A DNA stretch of 64,000 nucleotides from Chamaelirium japonicum (GCA_947650365.1 OX393553.1:65909611-65973610); one strand, 5' to 3'; shown: positions 10,607 through 24,300, numbered from the stretch's first letter. Numbers and translations are program-made. The notes: generated from the sequence alone by a model not told the origin.

Positions 10607-11600
10607 TTTATCCCCCACAGACCCCACACGTCAGAGTGAACGAGATCAAAAGAGGCATTCGAACGGGAAACACTAGCAGAAAAAGGAAGAGCAAGGTGCT
10701 TTGCTAAGCGACAACCAGTGCAAACAGAGAAGGGGGAGAATGACACCTGACCCAAAGCGCCAGAGCGAAAAATGCTTTGGAGTCGATCACTGGATATGTA
10801 CCTAACCTTCTGTGCCACAAGTTGACATTAGAGGTGACAGACAGAGCTGACGGAGTGGAAGTGGGAACTTGAAGGTGATCCAACTGATAGAGTCCCTCTG
10901 CTCTACGACCTAATCCAATTCTCTGACCCGTTCGCGGATCCTGTATAGAACAAGAGGAAGAAGTAAATATAACGGTCAAACCCGAGTCACAAAGAGAACT
11001 AACATATATTAAATTTATATTTAAGAGGGGAGCATGGTGAACACGAGGCAAGGTCAGGCGACCAGTGGGATCGGAGGCAGGGGTGATGGATCCACACAGC
11101 GAAATGGGTACACGAGTCCCCTCAGCAGTGCGGACCCCCAGGTGGGTGGGAGCAGGACTACAGTCCGTGAGTACGAAAGAGTCGGAGGTAAGGTGGCAGG
11201 AGGCACCCGAGTCGAATATTCATGGAGCAGTAGTATCAGAAGTGGCAGATAGACTGTGAGTTGTCGAATTGCTGGTGGAGGCGAGGTACCGGAGAAGTAG
11301 CTCCTCAAGTCGCAGAAGACGATCGGAGTCAGACCGGGGCGAAACAATAGTGGTGACGGGAGGTACCGGAGTAGCTGAATCGATAGCAGCAGTAATGTTA
11401 CCACTATGGCGGAGGAGAGCCTGACCACGTCCACAACCGACTGTCTCGACGAAGGGACCCGGTCCGAGAACACCCTCAAAGCGGAGTGACGGAGGAGCAT
11501 GATGGATGGCTATAGTGCCTGGAGATGCCATCATCGTACAAAAGTGAGGAGATACGGAGGCGGGTGTAGAAGTGCCCTCGGAAACCCTCGACAAGAGACG
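10607..11600 (-). pseudogene. Copia A polyprotein remnant (gag C-terminal tail, protease, pre-integrase)
   Basis: Reading down from about 11594, the frame has an unusual segment (EGTSTPASVSPHFC) and then GRGQALLRH. The leucine-rich stretch RLEELLLRYLAST and the protease site IFDSGASCHLT follow, preceded by a stop, and then LNINLIYVSSLCDSGL. The pre-integrase zinc-binding part has LWHRRLG and CTGCRLAKHL. The capsid part of gag and the CCHC knuckle found in copia B and D are missing. Several frame changes and stops make it non-functional. Confidence 0.8.
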
Positions 11601-12290
11601 ATAGGGAACCGACTAAGCAGAGGGTTCGGAAAGGGGGTGAGGGGGCAGAAGGGGGGCTACGGGGAGGGGGATCGGGTGAGGGGGCTGCAGGTGAAGGGGA
11701 TCGGGAAGGCGGTCCGCCTGTGAGAGGGGATCGGGTGGCTAGAGGGGGGCTGTGGGGGTTGCCGGTGAGGGTGAGAGGGGGGATAGGGTGGTTGGAGGGG
11801 GCTACGGGGGCTGCCGGTGCGGATGAGGGGGGGGGGGGGGATCTGGTGGATGCGGGGACTGCGGGAGAGAGAAATCAGAAAGGGGGTCAGCCGGTGGGGG
11901 GAGGAGCGGGTGTTCGGAGGGGGCCGGAGGCCTGCCGGCGCGGGTGAGGGTGGGATCGGGTGGCTGCGGTGGCTGGAGGGGTTGCCGGTACGGGAGGGGT
12001 TGCCGGAGGAGGGAATCGGGTGCTGGAGGGGCTGCCAGAGGAGAAATCGGGTACTGAAGGAGGCTGGGGGGGCTGCTGGAGGGGGGGATCGATTACAGAA
12101 AGGGGTTGCGGTGGCCGGCGGTTGCTATGAGGGCGAGCAGTGTCTGCCGGAGAGAGGGGCTGCGGTGGCCGGAGGGAGGGGGCTGCGGTTACCGGAAGGG
12201 GAGCTGGGGAGTGCTGCGGAGCCGGAGAGGGGGAGATCGGAGCCAGAGGGAGATCGTCGTCATCGTCACCGTCGGAGCTGGAGAACCTTA

Positions 12291-12304
12291 GAGCTCTAAT
12301 ACCA
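12291..12304 (-). other. Copia A primer-binding site
   Basis: On the minus strand, TGGTATTAGAGCTC directly follows the LTR. It matches the plant initiator-Met tRNA primer-binding site TGGTATCAGAGC with one change. Confidence 0.85.
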
Positions 12305-12443
12305 TATTAGGAGATGATGGCTAGGGTTTGGAGAGAATAAGATGCTCTCTATTGAGGGACTCAAGCCCAATATATATGTACATGAATACACAAGCAACCC
12401 GACCCGACTGTACATAGAACCCGACCCGGTATATACATTAACA
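12305..12443 (-). repeat. Copia A 5' LTR (139 bp)
   Basis: Minus strand: starts TGTTAATGTATATACCGGG and ends CATCATCTCCTAATA (terminal CA decayed to TA). It includes the TATA-like stretch TACATATATATTGGGC shared by the other LTRs of this family. Confidence 0.88.
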
Positions 12444-13010
12444 GGCTTAAACCACCTAAGGATCAAAATCGTGACCAATTCGAACCGGGCAACAAAAAAT
12501 AGTCGGACTGGTCTAGGTATTTAGTCTGATCAATCCAGCTTAAACACCATCATTTATAATGCATCCCTTCCCCATGGTCTAGGTGTTATGTCTGATCAAT
12601 ACACATCGCAGCCGTATTCACCTTCGTTTCATCTCTAGTTGAAGACTAATACATGCCAAGTCATCATCTTTGTCATATCTAGTTCATTGGTAACCCTAGC
12701 AAGCATACATAGCTATATTTTCCCTTAAAATCTGATGCATGCTATCTATTTAAATCTGAAATCTGTTGCTGCAATTAATACTATTATGTGCTGAAATTTT
12801 GTTTTGTGATAGAAATATTTCCTATCTTGTTAGATCTTTTAATTAAACTTGATATCGGCTGCATATTGGCTATAGATCTATGTGTTACAAGTTGACATCG
12901 GCTGTCTTTTTGGGGAATATTGCGCTATATTGATAATTACATCTTAGTTGGTGACCAAAGAGAAGCCCTAGAGGCTTAGGATTGTAGTGCACCTTATCAG
13001 AGCTTACATC
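12444..13010 (+). repeat. LTR-like block B with primer-binding-like end
   Basis: Bases 12603-13010 match block A (4838-5245) by eye, including GCGCTATATTGA and ATTGTAGTGCACC at the end. It is followed by TTATCAGAGC (12984-12993), close to the initiator-Met tRNA complement. The left limit is unclear because copia A adjoins it. Confidence 0.45.
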
Positions 13011-13560
13011 AACGCTTTGGGCGGGCTTCTTGATAACGTCATGCTGATGTCATTCAGACAAGCTTGAGGCTACTTCGAGCAAGTTATCTGATGACGCCAA
13101 GCTGACGTCATCTAAGCAGGCTCGATGGCGCTCCCGGCGAGCTACCTGATGACATCATGTTGCGTTATCCAGGGTTGCTCGAGGTCTTTCCGGACGAGCT
13201 ACTAGACGACGTCATGCTGACATCATCTAGGCGGCTACCTGACGATGTCATGCTGATGTAATCCAGACGAGCTATTTGATGTCATCATACTGACATCATC
13301 CAGGCGGGCTCGAGGCCGCTTCGGGCAGGCTACATGATGACGTCATGCTGATGTCATCTAGGCGAGCTCAAGTGTGCCCCAGGAGAGCTACCTGATGACG
13401 TCATAATGATGCCATTCAGGTGAGCTCGAGGTCGCTCCCAACGAGCTACCTGATGACATCATGCTGATGTCATCTAGGCGGGCTCGAGGCCGCTTTCATG
13501 TTGACGTCATCCAGGTGAGATTGAGATCATCCGGTCAGGCTACCTGATACCTTAAGCTTT
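13011..13560 (+). repeat. Degenerate ~60-bp minisatellite rich in TGACGTCA
   Basis: Repeated words include GCTACCTGATGAC, GTCATGCTGATGTCATC and GGCGGGCTCGAGG. Spacings are irregular: 57-61 bp in the better part and shorter elsewhere. The palindrome TGACGTCA (or one-base variants) recurs in most units. No coding frame is present. Confidence 0.8.
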
Positions 13561-13929
13561 CTTGGGTCTCCTTCCTATCTCGCCATGTGGTGGCCTCATG
13601 TCTAGCTACACAGGGAATGAGCGGGTGACCCTTTTTCGGGCACCAATATTACCCCCTTCTAAATGGGAGAAATTTCCTTGGCTCATTCAAGAGCCCGGTG
13701 AAGTTGCGGGCATGGAGCGAGGTTGCTCGTGCACATTAGGAGAAGTTGACGTGACATTTGTATGTCAAATGGACTGATATGCTCATGATACCGGGTCACG
13801 TGGCATTCTATTGTTGCGATACGTGTTCAAGGGACAGTTATCGAAACGTCTCGTCACCACTTTCTTGTATATGTGGCAGTACGCAGGGGATTGGTCGCTG
13901 AAACATAGCGACACTCAGGCTCTCGTGCC

Positions 13930-14410
13930 TCTGTAGACATCAAAATTTGGCTAAGTCTCAGAGACTCGAATTTAGCTAAGTTCCAGAGACTCCAAAGTTA
14001 GCTAAGTCCTGGAAGCTCGAAAATTTGTCTAAGTCTCGGAGACTCCAAAATAGGCTAAGTTCAGAAGAAAAAAAAAAATTCCCTAGCGACCAGGGAAATA
14101 TTCCCTGATGACCAGGGATATTTTTCCCCGATGACCAAAGAAATCTTCCTTGCACTTGAAAATTTGGCTAAGTCTAGAAGACTTAGGATTTTACCAAGTC
14201 TGGAAGAGCCCAAAATTGGTTAAGTCCGAGAAACTCTCTGATGACCAGGGAAATTTTTCCTACACTTGAAAATTTGGGTAAGTCTCGGAGACTCGAAATT
14301 TGACTAAGTCTCTAAGATTCCAAAATTGGCTAAGTCTCAGAAGGTCAAAAATTTGACTAAGTTCCGGGGATTTCAGATTTATTTAAGTCCTAAAAGCTTG
14401 GAATTTTGAT
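13930..14410 (+). repeat. Degenerate ~30-35-bp minisatellite
   Basis: The words GCTAAGTCTCAGAGACTC and AAATTTGGCTAAGTC recur through 13930-14400. They are interrupted by copies of a CCTGATGACCAGGGAAAT theme at 14085-14150 and 14230-14260. GAGACTC/GAGTCTC palindromes recur. No coding frame is present. Confidence 0.75.
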
Positions 14411-15246
14411 ACTTCGAAAAGAAAGGAAATAAAGAAGAGAAAGAAAGAGAAAAGGAAGAGAAAAAATGGATCGGGCCAGACCTGGGCCTTGGTCAGTCCT
14501 CTGACCGGATCTGTCTAAGAGAGAAGAAAAAGAAGGAAAGGGAATGGAAAGAAAGAGAACCCCTCACCATAGGCTAGAAAATAAATAAAAGTTGCAACTA
14601 ACAATCCGATTGCCCAATCTTTTCCCAGAGATAGACAATGGACTCACAATATAAACTGACTACTAAATAAAGCATAATAATAAAGATAAATTGTTTTTGG
14701 TAGGTGTATATAGTCTTGTCTTCTTTCCACTCCAATCAGTCTCCATTGCAACATGTTGCTTCTAAGAGAGACCCTAGCTCGAACCAAATCTTCGCATATT
14801 TCTCACCAGAATGTGGTTTTGTTTAGGCCTGTTCTTACAAGGACACCCTAATCAGCTCTTGCCCTTTTCTGATAACAGTTATGTTGGGTTGTGGAACATT
14901 GTTTATGGAAGATTCCCTATGTCGAAGGTGATTAGGGGATATGAACAATAGCCCCATATAGACCAACTGTTGTAATTAACTAGCTAATCTGCCTATAAAT
15001 TTTGTTCAAGGATAGACCACTATTAAAGTAACTAATGGCTCAACTGGTTGATACTAATTGTCGCAACCAAAGGCTATCGTATTGTTCCCATTTAGAATAG
15101 AAACCAAGGGATAAATGAAAATAACAGGTAACATATTCGTTCTACATGTATTGTACAAATGATTCTTCAGAAAACATTGACTATTAAATTCTAATAAGCT
15201 AAAACAAGAGCAATTATTTAAGTATGCATAGACATATAATCTTTAC
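14411..15246. other. Intron sequence
   Basis: After a short A/G-rich stretch (14405-14560) the sequence becomes ordinary AT-rich intron leading to exon 8. I looked for the next expected exon of the host gene (family motif PAAFNRVLQFGDASG) on the minus strand here and did not find it. Confidence 0.5.
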
Positions 15247-15314
15247 CTGCCACGGTATGTAGGGAAAATGCCAAATAGAACTCTTAGTACTTCCAATCTA
15301 TCAAGAACTACTCC
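15247..15314 (-). CDS. Host oxidoreductase exon 8 (last visible)
   Basis: The acceptor TTTTCTAG precedes GGA GTA GTT and the donor is GGCAG^GTAAAG. The 68 bp encode GVVLDRLEVLRVLFGIF, then PTYRG, plus two bases AG of the next codon. In the family this is followed by a serine-proline-leucine-proline stretch, which the split AG codon would fit. That next exon was not found in the 15.2 kb to its left. Confidence 0.88.
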
Positions 15315-18300
15315 CTAGAAAACAACATTGCAATAACATGTCATTCATGTAGGTCACATATAACTGCAAACTGAATATCATAGTCGCATCAGAACTACTG
15401 TGAGTTGTTAAGATAATAAATTTCCATAGACGAACTTACAATTAAATATGATTTTCCTTGAAAGAATTAGTTTGATCTTCATATTACCAAATTCATCACA
15501 CATAAGCGAAATGTCAACCATTAAACTAGTAATGACTAAAGGAAATTTAAAAAATTGTGGTAATGGGATTTCAACACAATATATCTTGGTTTGTAAGATA
15601 TTAGGAAAATTTAAGCAACAGACCAACTAATTCAATTGCTTTACTATGAAGATTACAAAAAAGGTAGAATAAACTGCTAGAACTTTTTACGAACAAATTA
15701 TATTGTTGTCATTTGGATATGTTGTCATGTTGTTGGCTATGCATACTAACGATCCAAGATTCAAAATACCATTGTTGGTAGCCGGTTGTAAACACAGGCA
15801 CAATTTATGGTGTTATAATCCTAGGAGAAAGAGAGAGAAAGAGGCTAGGGTTTGGAGAGAATGAACTAATCCTCATTAGAGGCTAATGGACCACATATAT
15901 AGAGTTACATGACTTGTCTCATGTGAGGCTCATGTACAGTACAACAGTATGGCTATACACACTCATCTAGACAAATATGTCTAACACCCACCCCTCAAAC
16001 TAATGGTGGATCAAACATCGAGAATTTGTGAATAAGAAACTAGAATTGAGGAGTTGTCTGCGACTTCGTGAAGAATCTAGCAATCTGTGCTCTTCGGGGG
16101 AAACATAGGAAGAGAGTATGGGTGATGCAGATGAGCTCCGATGTGCAGATTTGTTACAGCTGATGGCGTACTTTGATCCCTACGAAGATCCAGGAGGTTG
16201 ATCGGAGATCTATCTGCATCATTAAAAAGCTCATTTCGTTATGTTGAACTTTGATTTTTACTTTCGGTCGATCCTTCTTGTGGATCTTGAGTTATTTATC
16301 TTTTAATTTTAGGTAGGTGTGAGCCATGTTCGCACCCGGTTCGAACCATAGAAGCCGAACTAACTTATTAGTAGGCCCAATGAACACCAATGGATCTAAC
16401 TTAATATCCCCCAGCCACATAAATAAGATGAAGCAAACTAGGGGAGAGAAAAGGAAAGAAAAGAATAAAAAAAAGAAAACATGTTATATGGCCCAATGAT
16501 ATTTTTCATAGACTCCTTGGAGCCCTGCATAGGTCCCAAGGTACCCCTCATCCTCCCGTTCTCTTTTTTTCTCTCTTTCACCATCCCTTTCTCTTCTCCT
16601 ATTCTCTCTCCTTTCCTTTTATGTAAGGGTTGATCCTAAGCAGGGTTTTGAGTTTCGACCAAAACTGATCTATTTCGTCCATTTCGGATCAGTTTCCACC
16701 GAAACCGGTCCCAAAACCCTCTAGGTTTTGGGTTTTGGAACTCGATCAGTAAAAACATGGTTGGGTTCAAGATTAGGTGTATTCCAGCAAGACAGCACAA
16801 CAACCATATTTACATAAAGACAGCTTGATAGCCATACTTTAAGTTATTTTATATAAGCAAATATCCCTTCATTTGGATCTAATAAAGATATCAGAAAATA
16901 AAAAACCGAAGGAATCAAAATGTAATTGTCCAGTTCCTATACAAAAGCATACTCTAAACATTTTGCTAAAAAAGAAGTTCGATGAAACAAAAAAGTTAAA
17001 GTATTTTGGACTAGAAAAAATCTCAGAAGTCTAGAAGTATCAGATCAACTTAAAAACCAAACTCCGGTAAAATATTTTGAATCTATAAAAAAATTCTTTC
17101 ACAAGAACCATTTTTTCCTCCAGACTCGGCCAACATTCAGAATCATGAGTTTCAGCTTTTTGACAATAAGTCGGGGTAAGGCAAAAGCCACTCTCTTTTG
17201 AAACAAGACCAATATGAGTGGGTACCGGTGTAATTATTTTAAATTATTGTTTTAATTTATTTTTATATTTATAATTATTTTGTAATTAAAAAAAATTGAA
17301 ACTACTGAAACACCGATCCGAAACTCCAAAATCGATCCTCAATGGGCGGACCGAAACCGAAACTACAAACCTTGATTCTAAGGCTTTTTTCCTTCATCCA
17401 ACGGCCAAAAACTAAACACTAATGGCCTCTTCTTATAAAAAGAGATGAAATTTCAGCACTTGGGATAGATTGAATATTGATGACAAAAACCTCTTGTTAT
17501 TCAAGGAGCGTGTATCGCTTGTTAGGATCTTCATCGACTCCTCCCAGCTTCTCGTTCTCTTCTTACAGTCATCAAGTTTCTATCTCCTCGTCCTCATTCA
17601 TCCTTCTTCTGTCAAGAGATCGGTGTCAGCGGACTTGGAGATCGTTTTACTCAGCTTCTTTCCCTACTCTTCTGAGTCGCCCTACGTCTCCTGCCATTTT
17701 CATCTAAATCAGTAATCGTTATTACTCTCCCGGCCATCAATCATCATTAGTTTTGGGCTTAAAAATATTATTGGCTACTCTAGTTTATTATCCGTGGGAT
17801 ATTTTGTAAGATCTTGAGTAGTTTATTTGAAATTGTGCCTCTTTGCGATATTGTTAATTTCTTCGGGACAATAGGTTTGCTTGGTTATCAAATATGTGCA
17901 TTAAGCCTCTCTTTTAACATTGCTGAAATTGTGATTTAAAGTGCTGAAAATTGATTTTTAATTGTTAAAATCTGCAAATTAATCTTTTCAAGAACCCGCA
18001 TCAGGTTGGTATGAGAAACCACATGGAAATTTTATCTAAGGAGTGAAAATTAAAAGGGGACTTAGTGATAGCTCCCTGACAAAGGTATCAACTTGCAATA
18101 AGCCCTCCTACAAGTTCAGTATTGTAATAGCTCCCTCCCGAAATCCCGCCGAACCAAATAAAAAAAAAAGACAATAACGCCCAGCCCAAGTTCATTAAAT
18201 TTACATTTCCTGCCATCAACTTAACTCGAACCATTTTTTGCATGAAAATCAATTGCAATCACTCCATATTGTCGATTTAAAACCACAAAACAATCTAAAT

Positions 18301-21300
18301 TTTTTTTTGTATATTTCATCAAAAAAAAATTTATTCTGTCAACCGACCAAATAGTTACTCTTTTTTTACCTAATTATTACTCTTTTTGTGCAAGATAGAA
18401 TTAGCTTGGTTTCGCATAGTTAAAAGTATTTTTGGACACAAAAAAAATCATATTGTGACCAGATGAGCAGAAATACCGCTACAATCAATCGACAATTAAG
18501 GCATTTTACCATATCAAATTGTTATTCTTTGCTAACAGATTGTTACTCTTTACCAATCATTACTTTTTTGCTATGATTGTTACACTTTATATGTAGGGCT
18601 AAAATTTTCATTTAAAAAGTTCCGTTATTACATGTGCGCGGCAGAAGGAGCCCGTGTTAGCCAAAACTAATGGATTTTTGCTTTTTACCAATTGTTACTC
18701 TTTTGCTACGATTGTTACACTTCATCTGTAGGGGTAAAATTGCTATTTAAAAATTTTCATTATTACATGTGCATGGGAGAAGGAGCTCGCGTTAGCCAAA
18801 GTCCATCTACAAGGGCTTAATGCTAAGTTCAAACTTTACATACCCTTAACGTTCAACGGAAACCTTTTTACGGAGCTAACGTTAATAACCCCAAAATTAA
18901 ATGTATAATGCATATATTTGTATCTTTTGATAGCAATCAATTATAGGAAAAGCCTTGAAAATAGGAAAAAAAATTATTATTGCACATTTTTTGACTTTTC
19001 AACTTGTCAAATTCTTCACAAACATGCATCTTGAATATGTTCTCATGATATTCCATGTGAATTACAAGGGAGGGGGGGGGATATAGATTTACTTTATACA
19101 AACGTCAGTCTTCTATCTTTATATAATGGCATACTGTACCATAAAGGCGAGCCTACCATGACTCTACGCAACATCCAACATATAATATGTTATTTTGGAT
19201 TAATGCATTACAAGTGTTGAGGAAGTCCACCAATTAGTCCCACATCGATAAAGGGGCCACCTAACATCCGCTTAATATACCCTTTGTGGACCTCCCCTTA
19301 CGACCCAGGTTTTGAGGTGTGAGGGTATCTAACTTGGTATTAGAGCTGGGTTCACCGTCTCCCTCCGGGTGCGGCCCCTTCCAATTGTGCTTCGTTCCGC
19401 GTGCTCCGTTTGAGGGGGGGCGTTGAGGAAGTATACCGGTTAGTCCCACATCAATAAAGGGGGCAACTAACACCCGCTTACTTACCCTCTGTGGACCTAC
19501 CCGTACAACCCAGGTTTTGTGAGGGTATCTAACAACAAGCTTCTTTCCTAACCTAGTAAGAACCAGAGTACCCATTGTCAAAGATAGCATATCTTTTTGC
19601 ATGCCAAGTGCCATCTCGTATGGCGTGGTAAGTCCATCATGTAGCGCCCTGACTACCATAGGCATAAAACTCGATATTCTAAATCTTAGGTTCAACCATC
19701 TTCCCCAATAACTTCTTCTTGTTACTCATATATTTTAATTCATAAACAGTGCAAGTTTGAACAAAACTTATATACCTTATACCAAACATATTGACTTCGC
19801 TAATTTTGCTTCAATCATTTGCTCAAGATCTAGTAGAATAAAGTAGTTAACCAAAGTTTTTCCATGAAGTCTCTGTATTAGTACTGATATTCTATCTTCT
19901 CCTAATGACTCACGGGTGACTCTTCAATTCAAAATTGTAATTGTCGAGGGTCCATCCCAACTTAATTATTCTTAATTCATCAGAAATTTCTGTTAGTAAC
20001 CAGTTGCCCTGAGCCTTTTGATTCAGAAGATTAAAAAGTGAGTTGTACTCTTACGCTCACCCTTTCATATCATATTTGATTAAGTCATTTTATAATGCAT
20101 CCCTTCCGCATGGATATTAAGATATTTACAATCCTAACCAGTTATTTAGGCCACGTGGTTAAGTTCCTTCATCTAATATCAAAACCATCTGTTGGATGCC
20201 GTGGCCTTCAAACCGTGTCCTGTGGCACTCCAAAAATTAAAGTTCAACTGATTGATCATACCCAGGCACTATAATTAGATCTCAAGCTTTTTTACAATCC
20301 GTTTTACTGGCACAGGAAATTATTCCTGAGAACGTAAGTCCAAGTCCAATAGCTGATTCCAACTCCAATACATCAAGAGTTGAGAAATGGCCTCCTCCGT
20401 CTGGATCATTTAAAGTAAATGTGGATGGGGCAGTCAGAAACACCATTTCAGCGGTAGCAGCGGTGGCTAGAAATCATAAAGCAGAGCTACTCTCTTAGAC
20501 ATAAAGCCTTGTTGCAACAAATTCCCGCAGAGGCTTTCAGATTGGGCATTTCTCTTGGCAACCAATATGGAACAAATTTTACCATCATAGAAGGGGATGC
20601 AAAAATGGTTGTAGACCTCATCAAAAATCCTGGGAAGGACTCACCTTGGCTTATTAGAAGTACCATTTTGGAATGCAGAAGACACCATGAAACAAATCCA
20701 GCTGTGAGCTTCTCCTTGTTGACGAATAGTCCCACATCGGTAAGGGAGGTACCCATCACCCGCTTAATATACCCCCTGTGGACCTCCCCTTACAACCCGG
20801 ATTTTGGAGCGTGAGGGTATCTAATATGGTATTAGAGCTGGCCCGTCTCCTACTCCTGCTCCCGCTCCGGGTGCTCCCCACCGATCGTGCCTTGCCACGC
20901 CGCTCCACGTGGGAGGATCCTTGCTACGCGTGCTCCGCGTGAGGGGGAGTGTTGACGAATAGTCCCACATCGGTAAGGGAGGCACCCATCACCCGCTTAA
21001 TATACCCCTTGTGGACCTCCCCTTACAACCCGGGTTTTGGGGCGTGAGGGTATCTAACACTCCTAAACTCCGAGGATAACTAATGAAGCAGCTCACACAC
21101 TAGCTAAATTCCCTGTCCTAGGACTTTTATCTCTTGGGATACAATCTCGACACCTCTGGCTGTTTGAGAGATTAAATGTAATGATCGTTTTGACTATTGG
21201 ATCAACAGAGATAAATCTCCTTCCAAAAAAAATCAAACCTAGGCTTCCAGAGGCTAAATTCCTAAGGCACCCTCTTGTCTTTTTTTTTTGGGATACAAAT

Positions 21301-24300
21301 TAAAAAGATATTTTTTTTGTAAAACTATAATAGCATCTGAACAACATGAGATGTGACAATTTGTATCTCACCATGATAAAAACAAATTCTGGTAATTTTT
21401 GAACCTTTTGCTTACATATTACTCTAAAACACTAAAACTAAACCTTAATTTGCAAGTTATCCTAGGTGGCTAGGTGTACCTTCCAATACTGGCACGACTT
21501 AGAACACTACAGTGGAGAATGACTTGATGTGTCCCGATATGGAGAACTAATTAAAACTTCAATGTCATATGGGAAATCCAACAGAAAAAGGGAACGAAAA
21601 GCATTATTTCAATCATTAAAGCAACAAATTCAGCACTACCTGATAATCTGGCAAAAGATCCCAATAGTCCTCTAATAGCTCTTCCAACTTTGGGCTGCCC
21701 AGTCGCGCATCAACATAAGTAAACATATATGTAGTCCTATCAGTGGGGCCAGAACCAGCAGGAAATGCCTGTATTTATTCACATTGAACAAGAATTTCTA
21801 ATAAAATGGACAAAAAATTATCAACTTCTATAAATTTATAGCTAATGTTCAACATTAATGTAAAATCTAATCAATAACACTTAAATTTAGGTCTAGAAGA
21901 ATGTTTATCCCTTGTATTAGGTACAAGGATAACTGTGTTAGTGTTCACACAAATATATTCACTCATGTACATGAACACTCTGCATGCCAACAAGGTGACC
22001 TATATTTGGCGATTCGGCACATGAACATTCAAGCTCTTACTTTCCACCTCTAATGTACCACCTTGCGTTTGAGTGTTTCAAAGTTGTAATCTTATCAATA
22101 ATGTTTGCATTTGATTCATTTCACCACCTCCTTGGAAAACTCGGTTTATAATCCACCATGAGTACGAGGGGGTCGTAGTGTCCATGTTCATAACTGTATA
22201 TAACTATATATATGTATTTTGGAATAGTGATCATTTCCATCGGCCACATTCTCTATCTATTGTCGCCTGTTAGTCAACGATGAAATATTTTGATTCTTTT
22301 GTAGAATAATAATCTTCCGAAGAGAAGTTTCTTATGCTCCTAATAAAAATCAATAGTGTTACATTGTGCGTCTGTTATTAGTATTACTTATTAAATTCAC
22401 AATTCATTTTTTTTACACTGACCATGCATAAAGTCCATGTTATAAGTGAATATGGAATATACCTCCCAAAAATAATGTACTTCTGAATCCCCAACCTTTT
22501 TCGAAGATGAGGAACTAAAAATAATATCACTTGATGTGTTCTCATAGAAACCACGGGAACAAGAGCCAACAACAAGGCAAACGCCATCTGGTTTCCTTGC
22601 CGATCTTATCTACAAAAAAGAATCGTAAAATTCACAATCAATAAAAAATGATATAAAATTTTAAAAAACAAATGCATACTGATGCTGTGGATGTTTGTTT
22701 AAAAAAATCAATAAATGCAATATACATATGCCATCATGTAGCCAGTTTATTTTCTTTTAGTAAAAGTGAAACAAACAGTTCAATCAAAGAGGGAATCAAT
22801 ACAAGTGACAATTACCTAACCACAGAGTGTTGTAAAGAAGTACCAATAAAAATTGCAAGGAGAAGCAAAAGAATATGGTATGCAACTGAGCAGTCCCTAA
22901 GGAATCGAACAAGAACCCCATTCTAGATCACAACTTAGTGCTATGAATAACATCCATAGTTAGCTTGTCTTTGAAGTGAGCTTTTTCAAAATATGCATTG
23001 TGAGCAAAAATACATGGAGAGTATTATTTAGAGGGAGTGAAATGTTCTAGCTCAGATATTTTACTTTGAGCTACTAAGCAAAGTGCGAATTTAAAAGAGG
23101 AAATACAGTTTTCCACCCCGCCCATTCATCTTTGAAAGAGATCACTGCCCTTATTCGTTTGAATCAGGATACCTATGAGAGCCAGGATACCTCATTAGTT
23201 GAAGCAAGGTACACCTTCACTTCTTATATATTAAAGATCAAATTACCTCTCCACTTTGAGTTACTTTATTACATTTGATGAGGGACAAACCATCCAAAAA
23301 ACTAAATTGGCAATAAGTTTAATGATCTGACCCTGCGTGCTTGTGTATGCATTTAGAATGTATGAATTGTGAAATTCTTGTGCCATTCAAACCTGATTAA
23401 TAACTGTGAGATAAATCTGCAGTTAAGAAATAATTGTGTGATAAAGCCGTAGCAAAGTGACAACTGTTTGAAGATTTCTATGTATGTTTAATCTTGTAAA
23501 AGGTAGTGAGTGACGTACCTATCTCCAAATAAATTGTTTTAAGCATGTGAAAAAACTTGCCTGTCTAACCACGGGAGAAAAATTACCCATTGAATCAACG
23601 ACAAGACGGGAAGACAAAACATCCCCATCAGTCAATTTCAAAATCTGAGGGATATTATCAACAAATTACCATCTGAAAAGGTAAAATATTACTATTGTAA
23701 AACATGGGAATAACATAAGTATTGAAACAAATATATAAACTGTAAATAACAGGAATATAAAAGATGATAAAAAGAAGTAAATATAGAAATTTGAAATATG
23801 GAAGGAACATTTTCCGCAGAACAAGTTACCGTGTCCACAGTACAACGTATTATTACCAATTGATGTATTAACGGGTGGGAGAGCATTCCCAACACTAATA
23901 TATAGGACCAAAAGCAGATATGATCTACTATTTTTTAGCGCTTGCAATTCAAAATATTACAATCACAAAATGTCATCATAAATAAAAATGTCATCCATGA
24001 ATGAGCAGCTAGAAGATCTGAAATTTACTAATATGGAAAAAAAAAACAATTTTAAAAGGCATTATCCCAACAATATATATAAACTTTAGAAGAAACATGA
24101 TCAACAATAATATCTTCCACCTTTATCTTTCTTGTAAGGAGATGACGGCTTGGATTTGGAGAGAATGGAATATCTCTCCATTGAGGGACAAAACCCAATA
24201 TATATGTACATCATTACACAATGAACCCAACCCGACTATACATAAAACCAGATCCATTTCTATACATTAACTTCCCCTCAAACTCACGGTGGATCATGTA

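Larger units (their letters stand above)
10607..12443 (-). mobile_element. Copia A: truncated Ty1/copia element, 5' half only
   Basis: Minus-strand copia element with its 5' LTR at the right (12305-12443), a primer-binding site at 12291-12304, then protease and pre-integrase coding down to about 10607. There the homology to integrase stops abruptly after HSDVWG. The rest of pol and the 3' LTR are absent. The LTR is related to those of copia B, C and D, so all four are one family. The break may be a deletion or a recombination junction with the sequence on the left. Confidence 0.85.

Noticed and set aside
11499..12299. Glycine-rich open frames on the plus strand
   Set aside because: Antisense shadow of the proline-rich leader of copia A.
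24055..24130. Candidate oxidoreductase exon (minus strand KVEDIIVDHVS)
   Set aside because: It resembles the exon 3 motif but is in the wrong gene order, and exon 3 was found with proper splice sites at 60219-60283.
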